DNA of 64,000 bases from Streptomyces rishiriensis (GCF_003112535.1 NZ_BEWA01000024.1:1-64000), one strand, 5' to 3'. Positions 8,041-16,299 are shown, counted from the stretch's first letter. A program made the numbers and translations. The notes: generated from the sequence alone by a model not told the origin.

Positions 8041-8579
8041 CTACAGCTCCTTCTCGTACCAGGCCACGTCCCAGTAGCGGCCGAACTTGCGGCCCACCTC
8101 GCGGTACGTGCCCACGGGCCGGAACCGAAGCGTTCGTGCAGTCGCGCGGACGCTTCGTTCGGCTGCGCGATGCCCGCGTAGGCGCGGTGCAGGTCCTCGC
8201 CGGCCAGTGCCGCGAAGAGCGCCTCGTAGAGCAGCGTGCCGATGCCGCGCCCGCCCGCGTGTGGGGCGACGTAGACCGTCACCTCCACCGAGGTGGAGTA
8301 GGCCGCCTTCGGCCGGTAGGGGCTGGATGTGGCGTAACCCAGGATTTCCTGTGAGGTCCCCGGGATGTCCTGTGAGTCCGATTCCGTGGCAACCATCAGG
8401 CGGTAGGGCCCGTCTTCAGGGTGGGAGAGCAGCCAAGGACGTCGCTCTTCCGCCGTGAAGGCCACCGTGTCAAATGTGATGGCCGTCTCACGTACGTAGT
8501 GGTTGTAGAGGCTCGTGAGCGCGTCGAGATCGGCCTCGACTCCCAGCCTGACCTGCACCTCTGTACGTTCCGACGGCAT
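8041..8579 (-). pseudogene. GNAT acetyltransferase (phosphinothricin acetyltransferase-like), frameshifted
   Basis: Starting at ATG 8579 behind GGGGAGG, the frame encodes an N-acetyltransferase of the PAT/bar-like group: RLGVEADLDALTSLYNHYV, AFTAEERRPWL and the acetyl-CoA loop PHAGGRGIGTLLYE are all intact. After LHERFG the frame becomes R/S/T/W-rich. Shifting by one base at about 8122-8128 restores the expected family C-terminus RPVGTYREVGRKFGRYWDVA, then WYEKEL and a stop at 8041-8043. The span of 539 nt is exactly one base short of 180 codons. This is either a real single-base deletion or a sequencing error. As written, the product would lose the last roughly 30 residues, including a core strand. 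Confidence 0.85.
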
Positions 8580-8640
8580 CACGCCTCCCCAGGTGGTCGG
8601 ACAGGGTACTGCATGATCAGAAAATTCGGGGCGCGGGTTG

Positions 8641-8666
8641 GGAATTCTGTCCTGATTCCAGTCGTT
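8641..8666 (+). promoter_or_regulatory. Sigma-R-type promoter of hrdD
   Basis: GGAAT (8641-8645), exactly 18 bases, then GTT (8664-8666) is a perfect match to the Streptomyces sigma-R consensus GGAAT-N18/19-GTT. It lies about 100 bp upstream of the hrdD ATG. hrdD is reported as a sigma-R target in S. coelicolor, from memory. Confidence 0.75.
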
Positions 8667-8766
8667 GTTTCCATCGGATGCAGGGCACCCGAGAAGAGTC
8701 CAGAGTTCCGTCAGTGCCGGGCGTCTGAAGGGCCACCCGCTGAACCACCATCGCAAGGGAGCACGC

Positions 8767-9765
8767 ATGGCAACCCGTGCCGTCGCCCGCCGCAAGTCCG
8801 CCACTGGCGAGACGAGCAGCGCGGCCCGCAGTGTTCGCGCCCATGGCGGCGAGATCGCCGACCGCGACCTGGTCGGCATGTATCTCGACGAGATCGCGCG
8901 TACACCGCTGCTCGACGCCGCCAAGGAGGTCGAGTTGTCCCAGATCATCGAGGCGGGTGTCTTCGCGCAACAGGTCCTCGACGGTGATGAGGAGTCCAAG
9001 GCGGACGCCTCCCGCGAGGAGCTCGAGGCCCTGGTCGCCGAGAGCGAGCGGGCCAAGGACGTCTTCATCCGTTCCAACCTGCGCCTGGTCGTCGCGGTGG
9101 CCCGGCGCTACCCCCGCAGCGGTCTGCCCCTGCTCGACCTGATCCAGGAGGGCAACGCCGGCCTGGTGCGCGCGGTCGAGAAGTTCGACTACCGCAAGGG
9201 CTTCAAGTTCTCCACGTACGCGACCTGGTGGATCCGCCAGGCCATCACCCGCTCCATAGCGGACCAGTCGCGCACGATCCGCCTGCCCGTCCACCTGGTG
9301 GAGGAACTCGGCCGGATCCGGCGCGTGCAGCGCGAGTTCAACCGGGAGAACGGCCGCGACCCGGAGCCCGCCGAGATCGCCGCCGAGCTGGGCTCGACAC
9401 CGGAGCGCGTCACGGACGTCCTGGACTGGGCCCGTGACCCGGTCTCGCTCAACATGGCGGTCGACGACGAGGGCGAGACGCAGTTCGGCGACCTGCTGGA
9501 GGACACCTCCGCGGTCTCGCCGGAGCAGTCGGTCATGACGCTGCTGCGCAGCGAGGAGCTGGACGGCCTGATCGAGCGTCTGGACCCGCGCACGGCCTCC
9601 ATCATCAAGATGCGGTACGGCATCGACGACGGTCGCGAGCGCACCCTGACCGAGGTCGGCAAGGAGCACGGCCTGACGAGGGAACGCATCCGTCAGATCG
9701 AGAAGCACGCCCTGCTGGAACTGAAGAAGCTGGCCCGCGACACGGGCTTCGAGGCGGCGGCGTAA
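8767..9765 (+). CDS. hrdD: RNA polymerase principal-like sigma factor HrdD
   Basis: A 332-aa group 2 sigma-70 factor, the length I recall for S. coelicolor HrdD, and the whole sequence reads like that protein. Region 1.2 is DLVGMYLDEIARTPLL. Region 2 includes FSTYATWWIRQAITRSIADQ and RTIRLPVH (-10 recognition). Region 3 follows, and region 4.2 is TLTEVGKEHGLTRERIRQIE (-35 recognition). HrdD is non-essential and its transcription responds to thiol-oxidative and envelope stress through sigma-R and sigma-E. AAGGGAG precedes the ATG. The gene is intact, unlike the genes on both sides. Confidence 0.95.
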   Translation: MATRAVARRKSATGETSSAARSVRAHGGEIADRDLVGMYLDEIARTPLLDAAKEVELSQIIEAGVFAQQVLDGDEESKADASREELEALVAESERAKDVFIRSNLRLVVAVARRYPRSGLPLLDLIQEGNAGLVRAVEKFDYRKGFKFSTYATWWIRQAITRSIADQSRTIRLPVHLVEELGRIRRVQREFNRENGRDPEPAEIAAELGSTPERVTDVLDWARDPVSLNMAVDDEGETQFGDLLEDTSAVSPEQSVMTLLRSEELDGLIERLDPRTASIIKMRYGIDDGRERTLTEVGKEHGLTRERIRQIEKHALLELKKLARDTGFEAAA

Positions 9766-9772
9766 CCGATGG

Positions 9773-9809
9773 CGCTCCGCGAGCCGGGCGGGTGACGCCC
9801 GGCGGAGCG
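9773..9809 (+). terminator. Stem-loop after hrdD
   Basis: The outer arms CGCTCCG/CGGAGCG enclose the inner arms CCGGGCG and CGCCCGG around GGTGA. It begins 8 bp past the hrdD stop. Confidence 0.8.
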
Positions 9810-10563
9810 GACGCGCGGTGCGACGCCGTGCGGAAGCGTGGTGCGAGGCCGGCTGCGCCGCGGCCGGGCGTGCGGTGCAAGACCCCGGCCGTGCGTGTAG
9901 GGCGAGACCCCGGCCAGGCGGCTGGGGAGGTGCTGCTCGGCCGGGGGAGAGGGCGCCCTGCGGGGGCCTTCCGCAGCCCCGTCCTGTGCGGCCTCCCGTG
10001 GCGCTGGTGGGCCTGGGGCGTTGCGTGGTGCTGGCTTTCCGCCCGCGTGCGCCGGTTTGAGAAAGCGCGCAAACATGGCGTGGGAACGCCGCTTCAATCG
10101 GTGAAGCGCGGGAAAAAGACTTTTGGGCACGGGAGTTCGGATCGGCCGGACCCTGCAGCCCAACCCGAGATCTCCACCCTGCATGAGCCGGGCCTCACGA
10201 GCCGAGCCCATGAGCGAAGTCCCATGAGCCAAGTCCCGCCGCACATCCCCCCGGCGCCGGGACTCTCCGAGAGCCGGGCTTCGGCGCCTCTCCCCCCAGG
10301 CGCCGGAGCCCGGTTCCTTTTCGTCCCCGATACACCGGGCGAGGGCGTGGGGCAGAGGACGACGGCGTGGGGGACGGCGTGGGGGAGGTGGCCGCGTCCA
10401 GAGTGGACAATGGTGCGGATTCGGTGGCAATTGCGGGCGCACACGGCCGTCGGGCGTGACGGCGGGTGCGCGGGCACGTCGAGAAGGCGGGGCACCCCGT
10501 ACCTGAACCACGGGGTGGCCCGCCCGAATGGCAGATTGTGCCACATGGGCATAGCCTGCCGGA
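9810..10563. other. 754-bp gap with no supported gene
   Basis: Several frames stay open here, but none has a plausible start with ribosome-binding site or a recognisable product. The left part has imperfect CCCCGGCC-rich repeats. Around 10200-10235 a CCCATGAGC(G/C)AAGTCCC unit occurs twice in direct repeat. The right end must contain the promoter of the downstream TetR gene. Confidence 0.6.
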
Positions 10564-11361
10564 GTGATCAGCTCGACCTCTCGCTCCGCCGCGACTTCGC
10601 TGACCGAGCGGCGCAAAGCGGCGACCCGGATGGAGATCGCCCGGGCGGCGGCCGGCCTTTTCGTCAGCAGGGGCCTGAAGGCCACCCGGGCCGAGGACAT
10701 CGCACAGGCGGCGGGAATCGCCCCGCGCACCTTCTACCGGTACTTCGCCACCAAGGAATAAGCCGTCGCCCCTCTCTATGCGGCGGGCGCCCAGCGCTGG
10801 GCGGAGGCGGTGCGCGATGCCCCGGCCGGGCTGACCGTGCCGGAGGCCCTCGAACACGCGGTGCGTCACACGCTCGTGCCCGGCCAGGGGGTGTCGGCGG
10901 CGTCCTGGGAGTGGGTGCGCACCCTGATCCGGCTGGCCATGGCGAGTCCGGCCCTGGGGAAGGTCTGGGCCGAGGTGTGTCACACCTCGGAGGCCACCCT
11001 CACGGAGGTGCTGGCGGAACGGGCGCGGGCCGCAACCACGGCGACGAGCAGCCCCACGCATCGGCCGGACGCCCAGGACCCGGCCGCTCTCGGCTCGGCC
11101 ACCGCTGACCTGGTCACCCCTGGCTCGACCACCGTGGATCCGGCTGCCGCCGCCTCGCCAGACCCAGCTGTCGCCACCTCGCCGTACGAGCGCTTCGCAG
11201 CGGCGGTGGCGGGTGCCGCCGTCCGGGTCGCCGTCGAGAGCTGGGCGGTGACGGACACCTCGCCCACCGGTCCGCAGGGCCCGGCCGAGTCGGCCCTGGG
11301 CAACCTGCGAGCCCTGCGGGACTTTTCCTGGACGTCGGGGCAGGCGGGACAGACGGAGTAG
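10564..11361 (+). pseudogene. TetR-family regulator interrupted by an in-frame TAA
   Basis: A GTG start at 10564 gives an intact helix-turn-helix (RMEIARAAAGLFVSRGLKAT, then RAEDIAQAAGIAPRTFYRYF) followed by ATKE and TAA at 10759-10761. Beyond the stop the same frame continues for 200 codons with the expected TetR ligand domain (AVAPLYAAGAQRWAEAVRDA, then EALEHAVRH). A G-to-T change in a GAA codon would explain it. From memory, the gene next to hrdD in S. coelicolor (SCO3201) is a TetR regulator that strongly affects development and antibiotics when overexpressed. As written, only a 65-aa DNA-binding fragment would be made. Readthrough, internal restart at 10810 or a sequencing error are alternatives. 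Confidence 0.85.
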
Positions 11362-11440
11362 GCGGGGCACACAGGACTGGCCAGGCAGGCAGGTCAGCCA
11401 GGCAGGTGAGATCCGCCGAGCGGGGCAGGCCGTTGCACGG

Positions 11441-11491
11441 CCTGATCGGCCCTTCGGCCTGATCGGCCCTTCGGCCTGATCGGCCCTTCGG
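11441..11491. repeat. Three perfect 17-bp repeats between convergent genes
   Basis: CCTGATCGGCCCTTCGG occurs three times without a gap. Each junction can fold as GGCC-CTTC-GGCC within GATC...GATC arms, so the array may serve as a bidirectional terminator between the broken TetR gene and the WYL gene. Confidence 0.85.
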
Positions 11492-11530
11492 CTCGGGCGG
11501 GTCCGCAGGCCGTGCGGGCCTTCCTCGGCC

Positions 11531-12610
11531 TCACCCCCTCGATCGGTCGCCCTCTCCTCCGCTTCCACCCTTCGTGGCCGCCGCCCGTTCCAGCCGGCCG
11601 CCCAACTCCCTGGCGCAGTCGATCAGTTCGCGGGGCTCCCGGACCGAGAACTCGTAGCCGAGCATCGCGAGTCGGACCGCCACCCACTCCACCGGATCGC
11701 TGGTCGACCCACGCAGTCGGCAACCCCTCTCGCGCGTCTCGCTGTTGCTGTTGCTGTTGCTGTTGCCGGTGCCGCTTCCGTTCTGGTCGCCGTCGTGCGC
11801 ATGGTCCGGGGTCGGTGTTCCCAGCCAGGACGGCAGGCGGGCCGCGACGAGTTCGGCCGGCGCCTCGAACGTGACGTCGTACTCGTAGGTGCGGGCGTCC
11901 GCGCGACCGTGGATGGACCGCCGGAGGTACTCCGCCGCGCTCCCCGTCGGCAGCTCGCGCGGAGCGAAGCGCGCGCCGGTCGCGAACGGGTCCCGGACCC
12001 GGTCGACCCGGAACGTCCGCCAGTCCTGGCGGTCGAGGTCGTACGCGACGAGGTACCACCGCCGGCCCGTCGACACGAGCCGGTAGGGCTCGGTCAGACG
12101 GCGCGACTCCGTGCCGTCCTTGGCGCGGTAGGCGAACCGAAGCCGCTCCTGGCCGGCCACCGTGGACGCCATGACGGTCAGCGTCTCGGGTGCGATGCTC
12201 GCGCCGTCCCCGCTGGTCAGCGGGCTGGTGGCAGCCTGGAGGGTGGAGACGCGGTGGCGCAGCCTGGCCGGCAGTACCTGCTCCAGCTTGGCCAGCGCCC
12301 GCACCGACGCCTCGTCGACGCCCTCCAGCGCGTGTCCGGCCCCGGCCCGCAGTCCGACGGCGATGGCGACGGCTTCCTCGTCGTCGAGCACGAGGGGCGG
12401 CATCGCCTTGCCCGCGACCAGCCGGTACCCGCCGTCCGAGCCCATGGTCGCCTGTACGGGATATCCCAGTTCACGCAGTCGGTCGATGTCGCGCCGGACC
12501 GTGCGGCGGGACACCCCGAGGCGGTCGGCGAGCTCGCCGCCGGGCCATTCGCGGGGCGTCTGGAGGAGGGAGAGGAGCTGCAGCAGCCGAGCCGGAGTGT
12601 CCGTCGTCAT
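11531..12610 (-). CDS. WYL-domain transcriptional regulator (HTH_11-WYL)
   Basis: A 359-aa regulator of the WYL class. The N-terminal helix-turn-helix is ELADRLGVSRRTVRRDIDRL (about residues 25-45), followed by the linker ELGYPVQATMGSDGGYRL. The WYL domain carries GRRWYLVAYDLDRQDWRTFR (about residues 185-205), and a WCX-like C-terminal region follows. Between them is an odd low-complexity insert, SGTGNSNSNSNSETRE, encoded by a short CTGTTG/GTTGCT DNA repeat at about 11740-11770. The ATG at 12610 is 62 bp from the divergent exporter start, with an inverted repeat between. It probably represses the exporter and itself; the ligand is unknown. Confidence 0.85.
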   Translation of the reverse strand: MTTDTPARLLQLLSLLQTPREWPGGELADRLGVSRRTVRRDIDRLRELGYPVQATMGSDGGYRLVAGKAMPPLVLDDEEAVAIAVGLRAGAGHALEGVDEASVRALAKLEQVLPARLRHRVSTLQAATSPLTSGDGASIAPETLTVMASTVAGQERLRFAYRAKDGTESRRLTEPYRLVSTGRRWYLVAYDLDRQDWRTFRVDRVRDPFATGARFAPRELPTGSAAEYLRRSIHGRADARTYEYDVTFEAPAELVAARLPSWLGTPTPDHAHDGDQNGSGTGNSNSNSNSETRERGCRLRGSTSDPVEWVAVRLAMLGYEFSVREPRELIDCARELGGRLERAAATKGGSGGEGDRSRG

Positions 12611-12631
12611 GCATCCGAGGATGCCGTACGA

Positions 12632-12663
12632 GTAGGACACGATCTGACCTACTGCGGTCCTAC
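12632..12663. promoter_or_regulatory. Inverted repeat between WYL regulator and exporter
   Basis: GTAGGAC (12632-12638) and GTCCTAC (12657-12663) are exact inverted copies separated by 18 bp (centres 25 bp apart). They fill most of the 62-bp divergent intergenic region. A further half-like GACCTAC lies between them. Confidence 0.65.
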
Positions 12664-12672
12664 TGTCACACC

Positions 12673-14220
12673 ATGACCTCCACGGAGACCTCAACCGAGA
12701 CACCGCCCGCCTTCGAGACGTCCCCTGAGCCGCCCCCGGGCGACCGGCGTCGCTGGTTCGCGCTCGCCATCGTGATGACCGCGGCCTTCATGGACCTCGT
12801 CGACGTCACGATCGTCAACATCGCGATCCCCTCCATACGGCAGGACGCGGGCGCCTCCTGGAGTCAGATCCAGTGGATCACCGCTGGTTACGCGCTCGCC
12901 TTCGCCGCCGGACTCATCACCGGCGGCCGGCTCGGCGACATCCACGGGCGCAAGCGGCTGTTCCTGCTCGGGATCGGCGGCTTCACCCTCGCCTCCGCGC
13001 TGTGCGGCTTCGCCGCCAACCCCGAGATGCTGGTCGCCTCGCGGATTCTGCAGGGCGGCATGGCGGCGATGATGGTCCCGCAGGTGCTGTCGATCGTGCA
13101 CGCCACCTTCCCGGCGCACGAACGGGGCAAGGTGTTCGGGCTGTTCGGCGCGATCGTGGGGCTGGGCGCCGTCTCGGGCCCGCTGCTCGGCGCGCTGCTG
13201 ACGGAGTGGAACCTGTTCGGGCTGGAGTGGCGGCCGATCTTCCTGATCAACCTGCCCGTCGGTATCGCGGGACTGATCCTCGGCAGCCGTTTCATCACCG
13301 AGTCGAAGGCGCCGAAGGCACTGAAGCTGGACGTCGTCGGCGTCGTCCTGGTCACCCTCGGTCTGCTCATGCTGCTCTACCCGCTCACCCGCGGTCGCGA
13401 GCTGGGCTGGCCGGTGTGGGGGTATGCGTCGATGGTCGGCGCGCTCGGCGTCTTCGGAGCGCTGGTCGCGTACGAGCGGCGCAAGGGCGCGCGGGACGGC
13501 TCGCCGCTGGTCGAGCTCTCCCTCTTCCGGGTGCGCAGCTTCGCGGCGGGGGTCGCCGTGCAGACCGTCTTCGGGATCGCTCTCGGCGTGTTCTTCCTGG
13601 TCTGGACGCTGTACATGCAGACGGGCCTGGGCTGGAGCCCGATGAAGGCAGGTCTGACCGGTGTGCCCTTCTCGGTCGCCGTCTCGACGGCCGCGGGGAT
13701 GTCCGTGCAGAAGCTGGTCCCGCGCTTCGGGCGCAAGGTGCTTCAGGCGGGCGCCCTGACCATGGCCGTCGGCGTGCTCCTCTACATCTGGGAGTCCGAG
13801 CGCTACGGGCTGGGCATCGCTCCCTGGCAGATGGCGCTGCCGCTGGTCGTCATGGGCGCCGGCATGGGGCTGATCTTCGCCCCGCTGACCGACGCGGTGC
13901 TGTCGGAGGTGCCGCGCGAGCACGCCGGGTCGGCGTCCGGGCTCATCAACACCGTTCAGCAGATGGGCAACGCGCTCGGTCTGGGACTCGTCGCGGTCGT
14001 CTTCTTCGGTCGGATCGGCGACCGGCTGACCGCGTCCGAGGTGGGCCCGGCCTTCGTGAACGCCTTCCAGTACGCCCTGGGCTGGGTGGCCCTGGTGATG
14101 TTCGCGATCTTCCTGGTGATGTTCGCCCTGCCGAAGCGGTCCGCGCAGCACGTGGAGGGTGGCGCGGAGGCCCCGGAGGACGCCCCCGCCGAGGAACGCG
14201 AACGCGAGTTCGCCGTCTGA
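12673..14220 (+). CDS. DHA2-family MFS exporter
   Basis: A 515-aa efflux pump with about 14 membrane segments. Motif D1 reads DLVDVTIVNIAIPSI and motif A reads GGRLGDIHGRKR; LGAVSGPLLGALLTEW corresponds to motif C. It shares the fold, but little exact sequence, with the exporter at 4807. The ATG at 12673 leaves a very short divergent promoter shared with the WYL regulator, implying tight co-control. The C-terminal tail is acidic (EDAPAEEREREFAV). The substrate is unknown. Confidence 0.9.
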   Translation: MTSTETSTETPPAFETSPEPPPGDRRRWFALAIVMTAAFMDLVDVTIVNIAIPSIRQDAGASWSQIQWITAGYALAFAAGLITGGRLGDIHGRKRLFLLGIGGFTLASALCGFAANPEMLVASRILQGGMAAMMVPQVLSIVHATFPAHERGKVFGLFGAIVGLGAVSGPLLGALLTEWNLFGLEWRPIFLINLPVGIAGLILGSRFITESKAPKALKLDVVGVVLVTLGLLMLLYPLTRGRELGWPVWGYASMVGALGVFGALVAYERRKGARDGSPLVELSLFRVRSFAAGVAVQTVFGIALGVFFLVWTLYMQTGLGWSPMKAGLTGVPFSVAVSTAAGMSVQKLVPRFGRKVLQAGALTMAVGVLLYIWESERYGLGIAPWQMALPLVVMGAGMGLIFAPLTDAVLSEVPREHAGSASGLINTVQQMGNALGLGLVAVVFFGRIGDRLTASEVGPAFVNAFQYALGWVALVMFAIFLVMFALPKRSAQHVEGGAEAPEDAPAEEREREFAV

Positions 14221-14240
14221 GCTCCTGAGCTCCTCAGGTC

Positions 14241-14320
14241 CTGACCTCCTGACCTCCTGACCTACTGACCTACTGACCTCCTGACCTACTGACCTCTTGG
14301 CCTCTTGGCCTCTTGAGGTC
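14241..14320. repeat. Ten 8-bp tandem repeats
   Basis: There are ten contiguous 8-bp units. Seven are CTGACCT(C/A), two are TTGGCCTC and the last is TTGAGGTC. The array starts 20 bp after the exporter stop and lies between it and fruR. Confidence 0.9.
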
Positions 14321-14453
14321 CGGAGCTTGCGGGCGGGAGTCCCGGAGCTCCGAGTCCCGTCGAGGGTCCGTCACCGCAACGGTGGCGGGCCCTTTGCGCT
14401 TCTCCGCGGTGCATGTCTTCCACCGGCGCGCGGACCCGCACCGAAGTCCGTTC

Positions 14454-14533
14454 ATGCCCGAATCGAGCCCGAACCTGTTTACTTTCCGGAAATCCGGGCG
14501 TAGCCTCCGTGGCGAAACCACAAGTTCGGGCAT
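14454..14533. promoter_or_regulatory. Candidate FruR operator pair in the fru promoter
   Basis: ATGCCCGAA (14454-14462) and its exact inverse TTCGGGCAT (14525-14533) flank an AT-rich stretch that contains the palindrome TTTCCGGAAA (14483-14492). The right copy lies 30 bp upstream of fruR. This fits autoregulation by a DeoR-type repressor binding paired sites, possibly by looping (centres 71 bp apart). Confidence 0.55.
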
Positions 14534-14563
14534 AAACCTGACATCGGCCGGAAGGGAACGGAC

Positions 14564-15325
14564 ATGTACGCACCGGAGCGGCAGCAGGAGATCCTGCGGC
14601 TCGCCCGTGACGGCGGACGGGTGGACGTCCTGTCGCTGGCCGAGGAGTTCCAGGTCACGGCGGAGACGATCCGCCGCGATCTGAAGGCCCTCGACCGGGC
14701 CGGCCTGGTGCGCCGCGTGCATGGCGGGGCCATTCCGGCCGGTCGCCTCGACTTCGAACCGGACCTCGCCGAACGCGAGGGCACCTCGGCCGACGAGAAG
14801 GACCGCATCGCCAAGGCGGCCCTGACGGAACTGCCCTCCGAGGGCACGATGATCCTGGACGCCGGCACGACGGTCGCGCGACTGGCCGCCGCCCTCCCGC
14901 TGGAGGCCGAGCTCACCGTCGTCACCCACAGCCTGCCCATCGCGGCCCGCCTCGCGGATCACCCGGGCATGCAGCTCCATCTCATTGGAGGGCGCGTGCG
15001 TCACCGTACGCGCGCCGCCGTGGACGCCTGGGCGCTGCGCGCGTACGGCGAGATCCGGGCCGACGTCCTGTTCCTCGCCGCCAACGGCTTCTCCGCCGAG
15101 CACGGGCTGACCACTCCCGACCTCGCCGAGGCAGCGGTCAAGCGGGCGGCCGTCGCCGCGGCCCGCCGGGTCGTCCTGCTCGCCGACTCCGCCAAGTACG
15201 GCCAGGAGCACTTCGCCCGTTTCGCCGACCTGAGCGACGTGGATCTGCTGATCACCGACAGCGCATTGAGCCCCGACGACGCGGCCGCGATCGAGCGCGG
15301 CGGCACGGAAGTGGTACGAGCATGA
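14564..15325 (+). CDS. fruR: DeoR-family repressor of the fructose operon
   Basis: A 253-aa DeoR-type sugar-phosphate-responsive repressor. The N-terminal helix-turn-helix is RVDVLSLAEEFQVTAETIRR (about residues 20-38), followed by the classic DLKALDRAGLVRRVHGGA. The C-terminal sensor domain of the sugar-isomerase-like fold shows DAGTTV (about residues 105-110), which binds the phosphosugar, and LLADSAKYG. It overlaps fruK by ATGA, so the two are translationally coupled. Its inducer is probably fructose 1-phosphate, the product of FruA and substrate of FruK. GGAAGGGAACG precedes the ATG. Confidence 0.9.
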   Translation: MYAPERQQEILRLARDGGRVDVLSLAEEFQVTAETIRRDLKALDRAGLVRRVHGGAIPAGRLDFEPDLAEREGTSADEKDRIAKAALTELPSEGTMILDAGTTVARLAAALPLEAELTVVTHSLPIAARLADHPGMQLHLIGGRVRHRTRAAVDAWALRAYGEIRADVLFLAANGFSAEHGLTTPDLAEAAVKRAAVAAARRVVLLADSAKYGQEHFARFADLSDVDLLITDSALSPDDAAAIERGGTEVVRA

Positions 15326-16299
15326 GCGGCACCGGCCCGAGCACCGGGGGCGTGATCCTCACCGTCACCCCCAACCCCTCCCTGGACCGCACCTACGAGG
15401 TCCCCTCCCTGGACCGCGGCGAGGTCATCCGCGCCACCGGCGAACGGATGGACCCGGGAGGCAAGGGCGTGAACGTCTCGCGCGCCGCGGCCGCCGCCGG
15501 GCGGCGCACGGTCGCCGTCCTGCCCCTGGGCGGTGCGCCGGGCGCACTCGTCGCCGATCTGCTGGCCGCGCAGGGCATCGAGGTAGCGCCGGTCCCGGTC
15601 GCCGGAGCCACCCGCTCGAACATCGCGCTCGCGGAGTCCGACGGTGTCCTGACGAAGATCAACGCGCCTGGTCCCGAGCTGTCCGCCGAGGAGCAGGAAC
15701 TCCTGCTGGAGACGGTGCGCGAGCAGTCGCGCGGCGCCGACTGGATCGCCTGCTGCGGCAGCCTGCCCCGCGGGCTCGCGCCGTCCTGGTACGCCGAGGT
15801 GGTCGCCCGGGCGCACGCGGGGGGCGCGCGGATCGCCCTGGACACGTCCGGGCGGGCGCTCCTCGAAGCCCTGCGCGAGCGGCCCGACGTGGTGAAGCCG
15901 AACGCCGAAGAGCTCGCGGAGGCCGTCGGACGCCCCCTCGCCACCGTGGGCGACGCGGTGAAGGCGGCCGAGGAACTGCGGGGAATGGGCGCCCGCGCGG
16001 TGCTCGCGAGTCTGGGCGCCGACGGTCAGCTGCTGGTCGAGGACACGGGCACCTGGTTCGGGAGCGCGCGGGTCGACGCCGTGCGCAGCAACGTGGGCGC
16101 GGGCGACTCCTCCCTCGCCGGGTTCCTCATCGCCGGCGGCAGCGGCCCGGCGGCGCTCGCCTCGGCCGTGGCGCACGGCGCGGCCGCCGTCCAGCTGCCC
16201 GGCAGCGTGATGCCCACCCCGGACGACCTGGACCCGGCGGCGGTGACGGTGACGGCCGACGTGCCGGTGGACCGCGCACTCCAGGAGCCGGTGTCATGA
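15322..16299 (+). CDS. fruK: 1-Phosphofructokinase
   Basis: A 325-aa PfkB-family kinase that converts fructose 1-phosphate to fructose 1,6-bisphosphate with ATP. The N-terminal TVTPNPSLDRTYEVP is characteristic of FruK/LacC-type enzymes, and GGKGVNVSRAA is PfkB signature 1. Signature 2 contains NVGAGDSSLAGFL, with the catalytic base Asp at about residue 262. It overlaps fruR by 4 nt. The gene placement between regulator and fructose permease fixes its role in the fructose PTS pathway. Confidence 0.93.
   Translation: MSGTGPSTGGVILTVTPNPSLDRTYEVPSLDRGEVIRATGERMDPGGKGVNVSRAAAAAGRRTVAVLPLGGAPGALVADLLAAQGIEVAPVPVAGATRSNIALAESDGVLTKINAPGPELSAEEQELLLETVREQSRGADWIACCGSLPRGLAPSWYAEVVARAHAGGARIALDTSGRALLEALRERPDVVKPNAEELAEAVGRPLATVGDAVKAAEELRGMGARAVLASLGADGQLLVEDTGTWFGSARVDAVRSNVGAGDSSLAGFLIAGGSGPAALASAVAHGAAAVQLPGSVMPTPDDLDPAAVTVTADVPVDRALQEPVS

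Noticed and set aside
10759..10761. TAA in the TetR gene as a bldA-type control codon
   Set aside because: bldA acts on TTA leucine codons; this is an in-frame TAA stop.
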